23,671 nt of DNA, taken from the NCBI GenBank assembly GCA_002309335.1, contig DBXH01000016.1, positions 87,354 through 111,024 of the forward strand, given 5' to 3'. Shown one piece after another: positions 8,430-15,774 of the stretch; within the stretch, counting starts at the first letter, position 1, and each line of letters begins with the position of its first letter. This DNA is from Bacteroidales bacterium UBA1217 (GTDB lineage Bacteria; Bacteroidota; Bacteroidia; Bacteroidales; P3). The notes below the pieces were generated by a model that worked only from the letters and a program-made list of their open reading frames with translations, was not told the origin of the DNA and did no database searches. The translations under genes were made by a program, and so were the position numbers.

Positions 8430-8687
8430 ATGAACAAGACTGAATTAATCGCTGCTATCGCAAAAAAAGCAGAAATGACAAAGGTTGACAGCGCTAAAGC
8501 TTTCAACGCTTTTATGGAAGTAACAAGAGAAGAGCTTAAGAAAGGCAACAAGATTGCCCTCATCGGCTTTGGTACTTTCGCTATGCAGAACCGCCCGAAA
8601 CGCAAAGGCAAAAACCCGCGTACCGGCAAGGCTATCACCATCCCTGCAAAGAAAGTTCTGAAATTCAAAGCCAGCAAGAAATTCTAA
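8430..8687 (+). CDS. HU-family histone-like DNA-binding protein
   Basis: This 85-residue protein matches the compact HU/IHF family over its whole length. The N-terminal helical dimerisation part (1-40) is followed by the GFGTFAMQNRPKRKGKNPRTG signature (48-68), which includes the beta-arm that enters the DNA minor groove, and a Lys-rich C-terminus. It is expected to bend and compact chromosomal DNA as a homodimer. It has its own promoter box upstream and a strong terminator after the stop, so it is a single-gene transcription unit. Bacteroidetes often carry several HU paralogs, so I give no specific symbol. Confidence 0.96.
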   Translation: MNKTELIAAIAKKAEMTKVDSAKAFNAFMEVTREELKKGNKIALIGFGTFAMQNRPKRKGKNPRTGKAITIPAKKVLKFKASKKF

Positions 8688-8705
8688 GTTCTGAATTCAT
8701 TTGGC

Positions 8706-8739
8706 AAAAAAAGCGTCCAGAAATTGGACGCTTTTTTTT
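8706..8739. terminator. Bidirectional terminator between HU and the RecD-like helicase
   Basis: A perfect 7-bp stem (GCGTCCA at 8713-8719 with TGGACGC at 8725-8731) has a run of seven A before it and eight T after it. It can therefore end transcription in both directions. The HU and helicase genes converge on it. Confidence 0.9.
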
Positions 8740-8752
8740 GCATCCGTACTAA

Positions 8753-10180
8753 TCAAGCAAAGAAACGGTCGTTGAAATTGATTAGATACACTTTCTGCGT
8801 AGCACGGGTCAACGCAGTATACAGCCAACGCAGGAACTCTTTGTTGATCATATCATCAGTAAGATAGCCTTGATCGACAAACACTACTGGCCACTGGCCT
8901 CCTTGTGTTTTGTGACAGGTCAGCGAATAGGCAAACTTGACTTGCAGCGCGTTATAATACGGATTGTTGCGCAAGGCATTTAGTTGGTCAGTCTTGGTGG
9001 GCAGATCGGCATAATCGGCCATAACTTCAGTGAAAAGCCGCTGCGACTCGTCGCGTGTCAAAGAGGGAGACTCTGAGTGTAACGTTTCAAGCAGAATCTT
9101 GCAGTCGAGCGTAGGAGCATCTGTATAGTCCACAAACCGGAGCGTAACATCGACAAAATGGAACCCGTAGAGTTCTTCAAAATGACGTGCCGAAAGGACC
9201 TCCACAATGTCACCATTGGCAATAAATCCCATTTCCGAATCGTCTCCAAGCCAATGGTAGTTGTTTTTCACCACCATAAGGTAATCTCCAGTACCGATCT
9301 CATCCTCGCGCAGCAATATTCGGTTTCGTATAGACTGGTTGAACAGATTGGCACGCTTGTTACTTCTACACACAAAAACCACATCCTCAGGACCACCAGC
9401 CGAATATTCATTGTTAAGAGTCTCCTCCAGTTCCGCACCTGGTAAACGGCTAATGTCATTGTATTCTTCCAAACTGAACAACGGCATCTCCACCTCGTCA
9501 TAATCTTCCATCTGCGAAATCCGGCTTCGCACAAGCGTGGCATTGGCAAGTATTCCTGATTGATGTTCCTGGCGTACTACCTCTGTCAGCTCCGCCTGAT
9601 AGATATTCAAATCTGCCAATGTGCTAAGATAATTGGATGACAGCGCAGGACTTTCATCCGAACCCACTGGCGGCAATTGGGCACTGTCGCCGATAAGCAT
9701 CAAACGGCAGTGCGAGCCATCGTTAACGTAATCAATCAAGTCCTCAAGCAGGGATCGACGACCGACATAGCCACCTTCCTCTGGTTTGGCACTAATCATT
9801 GACGCCTCATCAACAATGAAAAGAGTGTAGCTGTGCTTGTTCTGAGCTCTTGCGCTATGCACTACACCCGAAGCGTCGGTCACCGACATATATATTTTTT
9901 TATGTATAGTGTACGCCTTACGGTTCGAATAGCCCGACAGAACTTTTGCCGCACGTCCTGTGGGTGCCAGCAGCACGGTTTTGATTTTTAGATAGGGTGC
10001 TGCGTTAATCAATGCTGCCACCAAAGACGTTTTGCCCGTACCTGCGTAGCCGCGCAACAAGAATGTTGATCGAGGATCTTTGTCGAACAGAAAATCAATC
10101 ATCCGCGCACATGCCTCACGCTGGCCGGAGGTGGGCTCGTGCGGAAAGAAGGAAAAAATCAACTGTTCAACTCTGTTCAT
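8753..10180 (-). CDS. RecD-like superfamily 1B DNA helicase
   Basis: This 475-residue helicase has all core SF1 motifs in order. Walker A is GYAGTGKT (44-51). Motif Ia is LLAPTGRAAKV. Walker B is FIVDEASMIS, with DEAS at 124-127. Motif III is IGDSAQLPPVG (163-173). A UvrD_C_2-type C-terminal part carries CHKTQGGQW (422-430) and motif VI TALTRA (455-460). It resembles RecD/RecD2 and phage Dda helicases, which move 5' to 3' on single-stranded DNA. It lacks a long N-terminal region and has no RecB or RecC neighbour, so it is not part of a RecBCD operon. Its job is probably in replication restart or repair. It is flanked by terminators on both sides and stands alone. Confidence 0.9.
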   Translation of the reverse strand: MNRVEQLIFSFFPHEPTSGQREACARMIDFLFDKDPRSTFLLRGYAGTGKTSLVAALINAAPYLKIKTVLLAPTGRAAKVLSGYSNRKAYTIHKKIYMSVTDASGVVHSARAQNKHSYTLFIVDEASMISAKPEEGGYVGRRSLLEDLIDYVNDGSHCRLMLIGDSAQLPPVGSDESPALSSNYLSTLADLNIYQAELTEVVRQEHQSGILANATLVRSRISQMEDYDEVEMPLFSLEEYNDISRLPGAELEETLNNEYSAGGPEDVVFVCRSNKRANLFNQSIRNRILLREDEIGTGDYLMVVKNNYHWLGDDSEMGFIANGDIVEVLSARHFEELYGFHFVDVTLRFVDYTDAPTLDCKILLETLHSESPSLTRDESQRLFTEVMADYADLPTKTDQLNALRNNPYYNALQVKFAYSLTCHKTQGGQWPVVFVDQGYLTDDMINKEFLRWLYTALTRATQKVYLINFNDRFFA

Positions 10181-10192
10181 AACGGAAAGATG

Positions 10193-10225
10193 AAAAAAAA
10201 GAGATTCACCCTTCGGTAAATCTCT
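10193..10225 (-). terminator. Terminator after secG (minus strand)
   Basis: Read on the minus strand, AGAGATT (10219-10225) pairs with AATCTCT (10200-10206). The stem extends after one mismatch by three more pairs around a small loop. It is followed by eight T (the A-run at 10193-10200). It separates the TPR-secG unit from the helicase gene. Confidence 0.8.
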
Positions 10226-10250
10226 CTATGGTGTTACCATTCATACAGAA

Positions 10251-10589
10251 TTACTGTTCGGGAGCGGGAACTGCGGGAGCCGGTTGACCATTCATAGCCT
10301 CAGCAGCCGACGGCAGTTCAACCTGCTCGGCATTGACAGCGTTTTTCTGAGCCGAAGCAGAACGACCCGAATGGATTGTGATAGTGGCAATAAGACTCAG
10401 AACCACAAGTGCAATAGCAAGTCCCCAGGTAAGTTTTTCGAGAAAATCAGTAGTTTTGCGTACACCCATAATCTGGTTAGGAGCCGAAAAGTTGGCGGCA
10501 AGACCACCACCCTTAGAGTTCTGAACCAATACCACAAGTGCCAAAACAATGCTGACAATCAGAATAAGTATTACGATAAAGTTGTACAT
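10251..10589 (-). CDS. secG: Protein translocase subunit SecG
   Basis: This 112-residue inner-membrane protein has two transmembrane segments (about 3-21 and 53-72) separated by the SecG signature VQNSKGGGLAANF and the KTTDFLEKLTWGLA segment. SecG assists SecYE during SecA-driven export. The tail after the second membrane segment is rich in Ala, Pro and Gln (AMNGQPAPAVPAPEQ), as often seen in Bacteroidetes SecG. It starts only six bases after the TPR gene stops, so the two form an operon driven from the promoter upstream of the TPR gene, and it ends at the terminator described above. Confidence 0.95.
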   Translation of the reverse strand: MYNFIVILILIVSIVLALVVLVQNSKGGGLAANFSAPNQIMGVRKTTDFLEKLTWGLAIALVVLSLIATITIHSGRSASAQKNAVNAEQVELPSAAEAMNGQPAPAVPAPEQ

Positions 10590-10595
10590 AATTTA

Positions 10596-11264
10596 TTACT
10601 TTTTATTATTATCCATTTTAATTTTTAGTTCCGAAATTCGGATTGCAAAAGTACTACTTTTTTCGGGATATTTTGCAATTAATTTTTCGTATACGCTTAT
10701 TGCACGGTCGTATTTTCCCTGCTTTTCAAGCACAACTGCAAGAGTTTCAGTATCTAACGTATCGTTTTTTGTTATACTCTTTTTTCCAAGAACCTCGACT
10801 GGAACCTCTTCATTATCGCCCATTTCGTCAACATTATAGTTGCCCGTTTCCAAGAATTTGGACAAAATTACACTCTTTGGAGCTGTTTTAAACGAGACTT
10901 CCTGATAAGCGTTTATCTCTTTCATAATATCAAAATCATCCGATCCTGAAGCATCGTATTCCTTATTCTTTGCCTGTTCTACCTGCTGCTTTGCCTTTAT
11001 ATCGGCAGGGGTTTGGATTTCAGTAAGTGAAACATTATTCAAATAATCATAAAACTTGTCATTGTCAAATAAGTACAATGACATTTTCGGAAGGAAACGC
11101 TCTTCCCAACGTGATGTGTCGGTAGCTTTGTCGCTCAGAATATCCATCATCTGCAATAAGGAGCAGAAGGGAAAACGGTTTTTCTCGGATTGGATTTCCG
11201 ACTTATCCAACATTGAGTAATGGTACAGGTCATCCAATTTGACATTAAACGCTGATTTCTCCAT
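10596..11264 (-). CDS. TPR-containing conserved Bacteroidetes protein upstream of secG
   Basis: This 222-residue protein has no signal peptide or membrane segment. The N-terminal part is helical and charged. A single recognisable TPR-like hairpin lies near the C-terminus (about 172-212, LAVVLEKQGKYDRAISVYEKLIAKYPEKS). Proteins of this kind are commonly found just ahead of secG in Bacteroidetes, but I know of no defined function. The six-base gap to secG suggests translational coupling. A cytoplasmic role as an adaptor near the Sec machinery is only a guess from context. The ATG at 11264 follows a consensus -7 box on the minus strand. Confidence 0.8.
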   Translation of the reverse strand: MEKSAFNVKLDDLYHYSMLDKSEIQSEKNRFPFCSLLQMMDILSDKATDTSRWEERFLPKMSLYLFDNDKFYDYLNNVSLTEIQTPADIKAKQQVEQAKNKEYDASGSDDFDIMKEINAYQEVSFKTAPKSVILSKFLETGNYNVDEMGDNEEVPVEVLGKKSITKNDTLDTETLAVVLEKQGKYDRAISVYEKLIAKYPEKSSTFAIRISELKIKMDNNKK

Positions 11265-11296
11265 TATTTTACATTATTTTGTCCAAAAAATCAAAA

Positions 11297-11328
11297 TGCA
11301 AATGTACAAGTTTTTTTTGACATAGAAA
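11297..11328 (-). promoter_or_regulatory. Promoter of the TPR-secG operon
   Basis: On the minus strand a TTTC element is followed, after 18 bases, by TACATTTG (11299-11306), an exact match to the Bacteroidetes -7 consensus TAnnTTTG. It lies about 35 bases before the TPR gene start. The 32-base segment is 25/32 identical to the rpmH promoter in the opposite direction. Confidence 0.7.
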
Positions 11329-11410
11329 AATAACATTGTATATTTTTATTTTATATTATTGATCCACACTGGATTAAATATAAAATTAAAAAGTTTTAAA
11401 CATTTTTATG

Positions 11411-11442
11411 TTTCTATGTCAAATATTTTGTGTACTTTTGCA
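11411..11442 (+). promoter_or_regulatory. Promoter of rpmH
   Basis: TTTC (11411-11414), an 18-base spacer and TACTTTTG (11433-11440) form a Bacteroidetes-type -33/-7 pair. The -7 box ends 21 bases before the rpmH start, leaving a very short leader. Confidence 0.75.
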
Positions 11443-11461
11443 ACTCCAAATTTGAGTAAAA

Positions 11462-11608
11462 ATGAAGAGAACATTTCAACCATCACGCAGAAAAAGAGCA
11501 AATAAGCACGGTTTTCGTCAGAGAATGTCGACCGCAAATGGCAGAAAAGTTTTGGCTGCCCGCCGCAGAAAAGGCAGAAAAAAATTAACCGTTTCTGACG
11601 AACGATAA
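11462..11608 (+). CDS. rpmH: 50S ribosomal protein L34
   Basis: This 48-residue, very basic protein begins MKRTFQPSRRKRANKHGFRQ and continues with the L34 signature RMSTANGRKVLAARRRKGRKKL. It is a structural component of the large ribosomal subunit. The ATG follows a strong promoter. rnpA, the usual neighbour in many bacteria, is not next to it; a terminator and rlmD follow instead. The C-terminal extension TVSDER is slightly longer than in E. coli L34. Confidence 0.97.
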   Translation: MKRTFQPSRRKRANKHGFRQRMSTANGRKVLAARRRKGRKKLTVSDER

Positions 11609-11664
11609 AACACTTTGGTTCCTCCATTAAAAGGAGTGTGCATTTGCCAACAAAAAACAAGGAT

Positions 11665-11695
11665 AAGAAGTATTGAGGACAATACTTCTTTTTTA
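11665..11695 (+). terminator. Terminator between rpmH and rlmD
   Basis: An 11-bp perfect stem (AAGAAGTATTG with CAATACTTCTT) around the tetraloop AGGA is followed by a T-run. It ends 19 bases before the rlmD start codon, so rlmD is either read by readthrough or has an unseen promoter. Confidence 0.9.
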
Positions 11696-11713
11696 TTATC
11701 ATAGCAATCATCA

Positions 11714-13144
11714 ATGAAAATGAGAAAACCCAAACAAGAGATTGTTATAAACAACGTTCAAGTCAGCGATGCCGGAGCCGAGGGCAAAGCCATTGTTCGC
11801 CTTGACGGTATGGTGATTTTTGTACCCTTTGTCGTACCGGGCGACACTATCGACTTGAAAATCATTAAGAAAAAGAAAAACTACGCCGAGGGGCGGGCCA
11901 TCGCCATCAAACAGCCTTCACCTCTCAGGGTCGATGCACAATGTCCTCATTTCGGCATTTGCGGCGGATGCAAATGGCAGACTCTAAACTATGAAGCACA
12001 GCTGCGCTACAAGCAGCAGCAGGTGAAGGACAATCTCGAACGACTTGGGCATATAGACACTACGGGTATGCGCCCAATTTGTGGGTCGGACAATATTTTC
12101 TGCTATCGTAACAAGCTGGAATTTACATTTTCATCAAAGCGGTGGCTCAACGAAGGTGAATTGCGCGATGAGAACGACCCGGGTGCAGTTGGATTCCATG
12201 TACCGACAGTCTTCGACAAGGTTCTGCCCATCGAGCATTGTGTCCTCCAGCCGGAGCCATCAAACCGTATTCGCACAGCCATGCGCGACTATGCCCTTGA
12301 ACATCAAATACCTTTCTACGACATACGCAATCATACGGGATTCCTGCGCAATGTAGTCATCCGCAACACCTCCACTGGACAATGGATGGTGATAGTTATC
12401 GTGGCTGAACAGCGCGACGAGCTGCTTTTGCCGATGATGGAATTCCTCAAAAAGGAGTTTCCGGAAATCACTTCGCTGCTCTATATAATAAACAGCAAAT
12501 TCAATGATTCATATACCGATCTCGATGTAGTGACCTTCTCCGGTCAGAGTTTCATAACCGAGCAGATGCCACGTTATCAAGGAGGCACCCCGCTACAATT
12601 CCGCATAAACCCCAAGTCGTTCTATCAGACCAACTCCGAGCAGGCGTTCAAACTCTATAGTTTTGTCGCCGAATTCGCAGAGTTAAAGGGTGACGAGAAC
12701 GTATACGACCTTTACACCGGCACAGGCACTATTGCGCAATTCCTTGCCGATATGTGCCGTAAAGTGACCGGAGTAGAATACGTTGAAGAGGCCATCGTCG
12801 ACGCCCGTCTGAACGCAAAGCTTAACGGATTCGACAACTGCACTTTCTATGCCGGCGATATGGCCAAGGTGCTCGACGACGAATTTGTCAAAACCAACGG
12901 CCACCCCGATGTCGTCATTACAGATCCGCCGCGCGCAGGTATGCACGAAAAGGTTGTAGAACAGCTCCTTGCTATCGAAGCCGCACGCATCGTCTATGTC
13001 AGCTGCAATCCCGCCACACAAGCTCGCGACCTACAAATGCTTAGTGCCAAATATGATATCCTACGAATACAACCAGTAGATATGTTCCCTCATACGCAGC
13101 ACGTTGAAAACGTGGTTGAATTGATTTTAAGTGAGAAAAAATAA
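11714..13144 (+). CDS. rlmD: 23S rRNA (uracil-5-)-methyltransferase, RlmD/RumA family
   Basis: This 476-residue SAM-dependent RNA methyltransferase begins with a TRAM domain (about 8-67) for RNA binding. An iron-sulfur cluster site follows: Cys77, Cys83, Cys86 (CPHFGICGGC) and probably Cys176 (HCVLQP). The C-terminal Rossmann fold has YDLYTGTGTIAQF for SAM binding, TDPPRAGM, the catalytic Cys431 in VYVSCNPATQARDL, and the general base Glu465 near HTQHVENV. The cluster points to the RumA/RlmD branch, which makes m5U at position 1939 of 23S rRNA (E. coli numbering). RlmCD-like site specificity cannot be excluded. The ATG at 11714 is used here; an ATG two codons later is also possible. Confidence 0.93.
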   Translation: MKMRKPKQEIVINNVQVSDAGAEGKAIVRLDGMVIFVPFVVPGDTIDLKIIKKKKNYAEGRAIAIKQPSPLRVDAQCPHFGICGGCKWQTLNYEAQLRYKQQQVKDNLERLGHIDTTGMRPICGSDNIFCYRNKLEFTFSSKRWLNEGELRDENDPGAVGFHVPTVFDKVLPIEHCVLQPEPSNRIRTAMRDYALEHQIPFYDIRNHTGFLRNVVIRNTSTGQWMVIVIVAEQRDELLLPMMEFLKKEFPEITSLLYIINSKFNDSYTDLDVVTFSGQSFITEQMPRYQGGTPLQFRINPKSFYQTNSEQAFKLYSFVAEFAELKGDENVYDLYTGTGTIAQFLADMCRKVTGVEYVEEAIVDARLNAKLNGFDNCTFYAGDMAKVLDDEFVKTNGHPDVVITDPPRAGMHEKVVEQLLAIEAARIVYVSCNPATQARDLQMLSAKYDILRIQPVDMFPHTQHVENVVELILSEKK

Positions 13145-13174
13145 AAAAAATTCAGCCATTATAAAAAAAATTAC

Positions 13175-13182
13175 TATCTTTG
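13175..13182 (+). promoter_or_regulatory. Bacteroidetes -7 box upstream of the Cys-module T9SS protein
   Basis: TATCTTTG matches TAnnTTTG and lies 111 bases before the start codon. The transcript would have a leader of about 100 bases that is almost entirely A/T, apart from a small ATGCA-GAAA-TGCAT hairpin near its 5' end. Confidence 0.65.
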
Positions 13183-13293
13183 CATACTGATACTTTAATG
13201 CAGAAATGCATATTTTATCATTTATAAAATTGAAACATAATAATATAAGATAATAAATAATAATAGTAATAACAATATTAATTTATCAGCAAG

Positions 13294-14676
13294 ATGAAAA
13301 AAAGAGTATTCTTTCTGTTAATGGCCGCATTGATGCCTTTGGCAATGAACGCACAGCAAAACGCATCCGTCCACATTGACACCACTGTCAACGCATGCGT
13401 TTCCTACACTTGGCCCATAAACAATATGACTTACACCACTTCGGGCGTTCAAACTGCTATAGTCGGCGACACACTTTACATTTTGGATCTCACCATCAAT
13501 CCGGTATATAACATCACTCTGCCAACCACCGTCCAGGGCGGTTGCACCTTCACTTGGGGCGACAGTGTTTATACCACCTCGGGATTTCACTCTCATCTGT
13601 TCCAGTCTGCTGATGGCTGCGACAGCACCGTGAACATCACGCTGGCTCTGACGACAACTGCAACAAGAAGTTATACCGTGACTGCATGTGGTTCTTACAC
13701 CTGGAAAGGTCAAGAATATACTTCGACAGGCATTGTCAATGTTACAGACACATCGAACATTTATTGCGACTCGATACTGACTCTCGACCTTACCATTGTG
13801 GCTCCCGAACAGAAAACATACGACACCACTATATCCGCCTGCGAGAGAGTTAGATTCCGTTGGTCTGCAGCATCAGGTTATATCACCGCTGGTAACGTTA
13901 ATAACTACATCACCATCGATGGTTACACAATCACCTCCGACGAGTATTCGCAGTCTACGGCAAGCGCCCGCGCTATGTTCCATCCGCGTACACTGGATAA
14001 ATGCTTCGACAGCACCGTAACTATCCATTTCAACATCAAACGTAATGTCATTACCTTGATAACTGAACAAGTCTGCGACTCCTACTCTATCACCATCAAT
14101 GACGAACAACATGTCTACACTTCAAATGCTACAGATTCCATTTATGTAGACAAAGCTTTTAACGGATGCGACAGTTCTGTAAAACTCAATCTGACCATCA
14201 ACAAAACCCCCGAAGTATACATTACCGGCGATCTTCGTGTTGCACCGGGTTCAAGCGCCACACTTAATGCCAACAGCAATCAGAATGTAAACTACACTTG
14301 GAGCACCGGCTCAAGTGCAGAAAGCATTACTATCCCCAACGTACAAGGCAATGTCGACGTTTGGCTGAACGGCAGAAATAATTCAACTGGCTGCGAACAC
14401 ACTGCATACGTCACAGTAATGGCCAACGCCGCCATCGACGAGGTAATCAACGATATGGTTAACATCTACCCCAACCCAACCTGCGCAAAAATCAATATCA
14501 ACAGCGCCGAGCCCATCAAGAATGTTAGCATCTTCAGTATGGCTGGCCAGCAGGTAATCAATGCACAGAACGCCAACAATGTTGACATGAGCAAACTCAC
14601 CAATGGCGCTTACGTAGTGCGCGTTGAGATGCAGAATGGCACAGTTGCCACTCGCACCATCATCCTTTCAAAATAA
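13294..14676 (+). CDS. Secreted protein with degenerate Cys modules and T9SS sorting domain
   Basis: This 460-residue exported protein has a signal peptide (1-21, ending NAQ). The middle holds about five degenerate modules of 40-70 residues. The clearer ones follow the pattern Cys, Tyr/Phe-Thr-Trp, Y-T-S/T-S/T-G, then CDS and a L-x-L-T-I strand, for example ACGSYTWKGQEYTSTG with CDSILTLDLTI. An Ig- or PKD-like domain follows (about 306-378, PGSSATLNANSNQNVNYTWST). A type A T9SS sorting domain closes the protein (389-460, VNIYPNPTCAKININS to TIILSK). It is probably exported through the Sec and T9SS pathways and attached to the surface. I see no catalytic motif; an adhesive or structural role is plausible. 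It has its own promoter and terminator. Confidence 0.88.
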   Translation: MKKRVFFLLMAALMPLAMNAQQNASVHIDTTVNACVSYTWPINNMTYTTSGVQTAIVGDTLYILDLTINPVYNITLPTTVQGGCTFTWGDSVYTTSGFHSHLFQSADGCDSTVNITLALTTTATRSYTVTACGSYTWKGQEYTSTGIVNVTDTSNIYCDSILTLDLTIVAPEQKTYDTTISACERVRFRWSAASGYITAGNVNNYITIDGYTITSDEYSQSTASARAMFHPRTLDKCFDSTVTIHFNIKRNVITLITEQVCDSYSITINDEQHVYTSNATDSIYVDKAFNGCDSSVKLNLTINKTPEVYITGDLRVAPGSSATLNANSNQNVNYTWSTGSSAESITIPNVQGNVDVWLNGRNNSTGCEHTAYVTVMANAAIDEVINDMVNIYPNPTCAKININSAEPIKNVSIFSMAGQQVINAQNANNVDMSKLTNGAYVVRVEMQNGTVATRTIILSK

Positions 14677-14697
14677 CAAATGTTTTTTCATAGCCTG

Positions 14698-14726
14698 AGG
14701 CGTCCGAAAATCGGGCGCCTTTTTTA
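14698..14726 (+). terminator. Terminator after the Cys-module T9SS gene
   Basis: A 9-bp stem with one G-T pair (AGGCGTCCG at 14698-14706 with CGGGCGCCT at 14712-14720) is followed by six T. apbE begins only 10 bases further, so apbE depends on readthrough or on a promoter I could not identify. Confidence 0.88.
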
Positions 14727-14735
14727 TAAGAAACT

Positions 14736-15773
14736 ATGCACTACAGCATCAAAAGAACCATCAACCTGTTAATAGCCGCCATCACGCTTGCCATTTCCGG
14801 CTGCGGGCAACACCAACTGCAACCTATCCACATTGATGGCGAAGCGCAAGGCACATACTATTCCATTATTTATTATGACACCCTGCAACGCGACCTAAAA
14901 CCCTCTATCGACTCACTGCTCGACGACTTCGACCAGACAGCGTCGCTATGGGTCGACAGTTCCCTGCTGCGTCTTGTCAACGACAACGAAATAAGCATAG
15001 TCAACAACCTTTTCGCCACACTCGTAGAACTCTCCGTCCAGATGCACGACTTCACCGACGGGGCTTTCGACTGCACAATCGGGAAACTGGTCAACGCCTG
15101 GGGCTTTGGCTTCTCAAAGCGCGAAACAATGGACGACGCCACCATCGACAGCCTGCTGCGCTATGTAGGAAAACAACCCGAGATAATTTCCGGCTTCTGC
15201 GGGGAACCTGTAGTACGCAAACCATTTGACGAGACAACATTCGACTTCAACGCAATAGCACAAGGCTACTCCACCGATCTTGTCTGTCAATTCCTCGAAG
15301 AAAAAGGCATCAGCAACTACATCGTCGACATCGGCGGCGAGGTGCGAGCCAAAGGCGGCAAACCTGATGGCTGCGACTGGACGGTAGGCATCGAACGACC
15401 TGCCGAGAACCGATATAGCAGCCCTCAAGTTGAGACCAGCATAAAACTGCGCAACAAGGCTGTGGTGACCTCCGGCAGCTATCGCAAATACTACGAGAAA
15501 GACGGTCTGCGCTACTCACATACCATAGACCCCGCAACTGGACGCCCAGTCGAACATAACCTGCTAAGTGTTAGTGTGGTCGACACAGCCGCGTGGCGCG
15601 CAGACGCACTCGCTACGGCCTTTATGGTAATGGGGCTCGAACGCGCCAAGCAGTTTATCGACAAACATCCCGACGACTCGGGAACTCAAGCTGTATTCTT
15701 CATCTACAGCGACGGCGACAGCTACAAAACCTACGCCACAGAAGGATTTAAGAATTTAAAAATTGAAAATTGA
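14736..15773 (+). CDS. apbE: FAD:protein FMN transferase lipoprotein (ApbE)
   Basis: This 345-residue ApbE has a lipoprotein signal ending ISGC (Cys23). ApbE cuts FAD and attaches the FMN part to a Thr of target proteins, such as NqrB/NqrC or RnfG/RnfD, on the periplasmic side. Family motifs in order are FNAIAQGYSTD (171-181), IGGEVRAKG (199-207), SGSYRKYY (246-253), HTIDPATGRP (262-271) and the metal-binding ADALATA (289-295). No Nqr or Rnf gene is in the window, so its substrates lie elsewhere. yicC begins one base after its stop, which suggests co-expression rather than a shared pathway. Confidence 0.95.
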   Translation: MHYSIKRTINLLIAAITLAISGCGQHQLQPIHIDGEAQGTYYSIIYYDTLQRDLKPSIDSLLDDFDQTASLWVDSSLLRLVNDNEISIVNNLFATLVELSVQMHDFTDGAFDCTIGKLVNAWGFGFSKRETMDDATIDSLLRYVGKQPEIISGFCGEPVVRKPFDETTFDFNAIAQGYSTDLVCQFLEEKGISNYIVDIGGEVRAKGGKPDGCDWTVGIERPAENRYSSPQVETSIKLRNKAVVTSGSYRKYYEKDGLRYSHTIDPATGRPVEHNLLSVSVVDTAAWRADALATAFMVMGLERAKQFIDKHPDDSGTQAVFFIYSDGDSYKTYATEGFKNLKIEN

Positions 15774-15774
15774 A

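Noticed and set aside
11297..11442. Phase-variable invertible promoter, since inverted repeats flank an 82-base segment
   Set aside because: The promoters themselves are the inverted repeats and point outward. Flipping the inner segment would not move either promoter. No invertase gene is near, and the match is imperfect (25/32).
15763..15774. Upstream TTG as the yicC start
   Set aside because: The conserved YicC N-terminus is M-K-S-M-T-G-F, which begins exactly at ATG 15775; the extra four codons overlap the apbE end and match no family feature.
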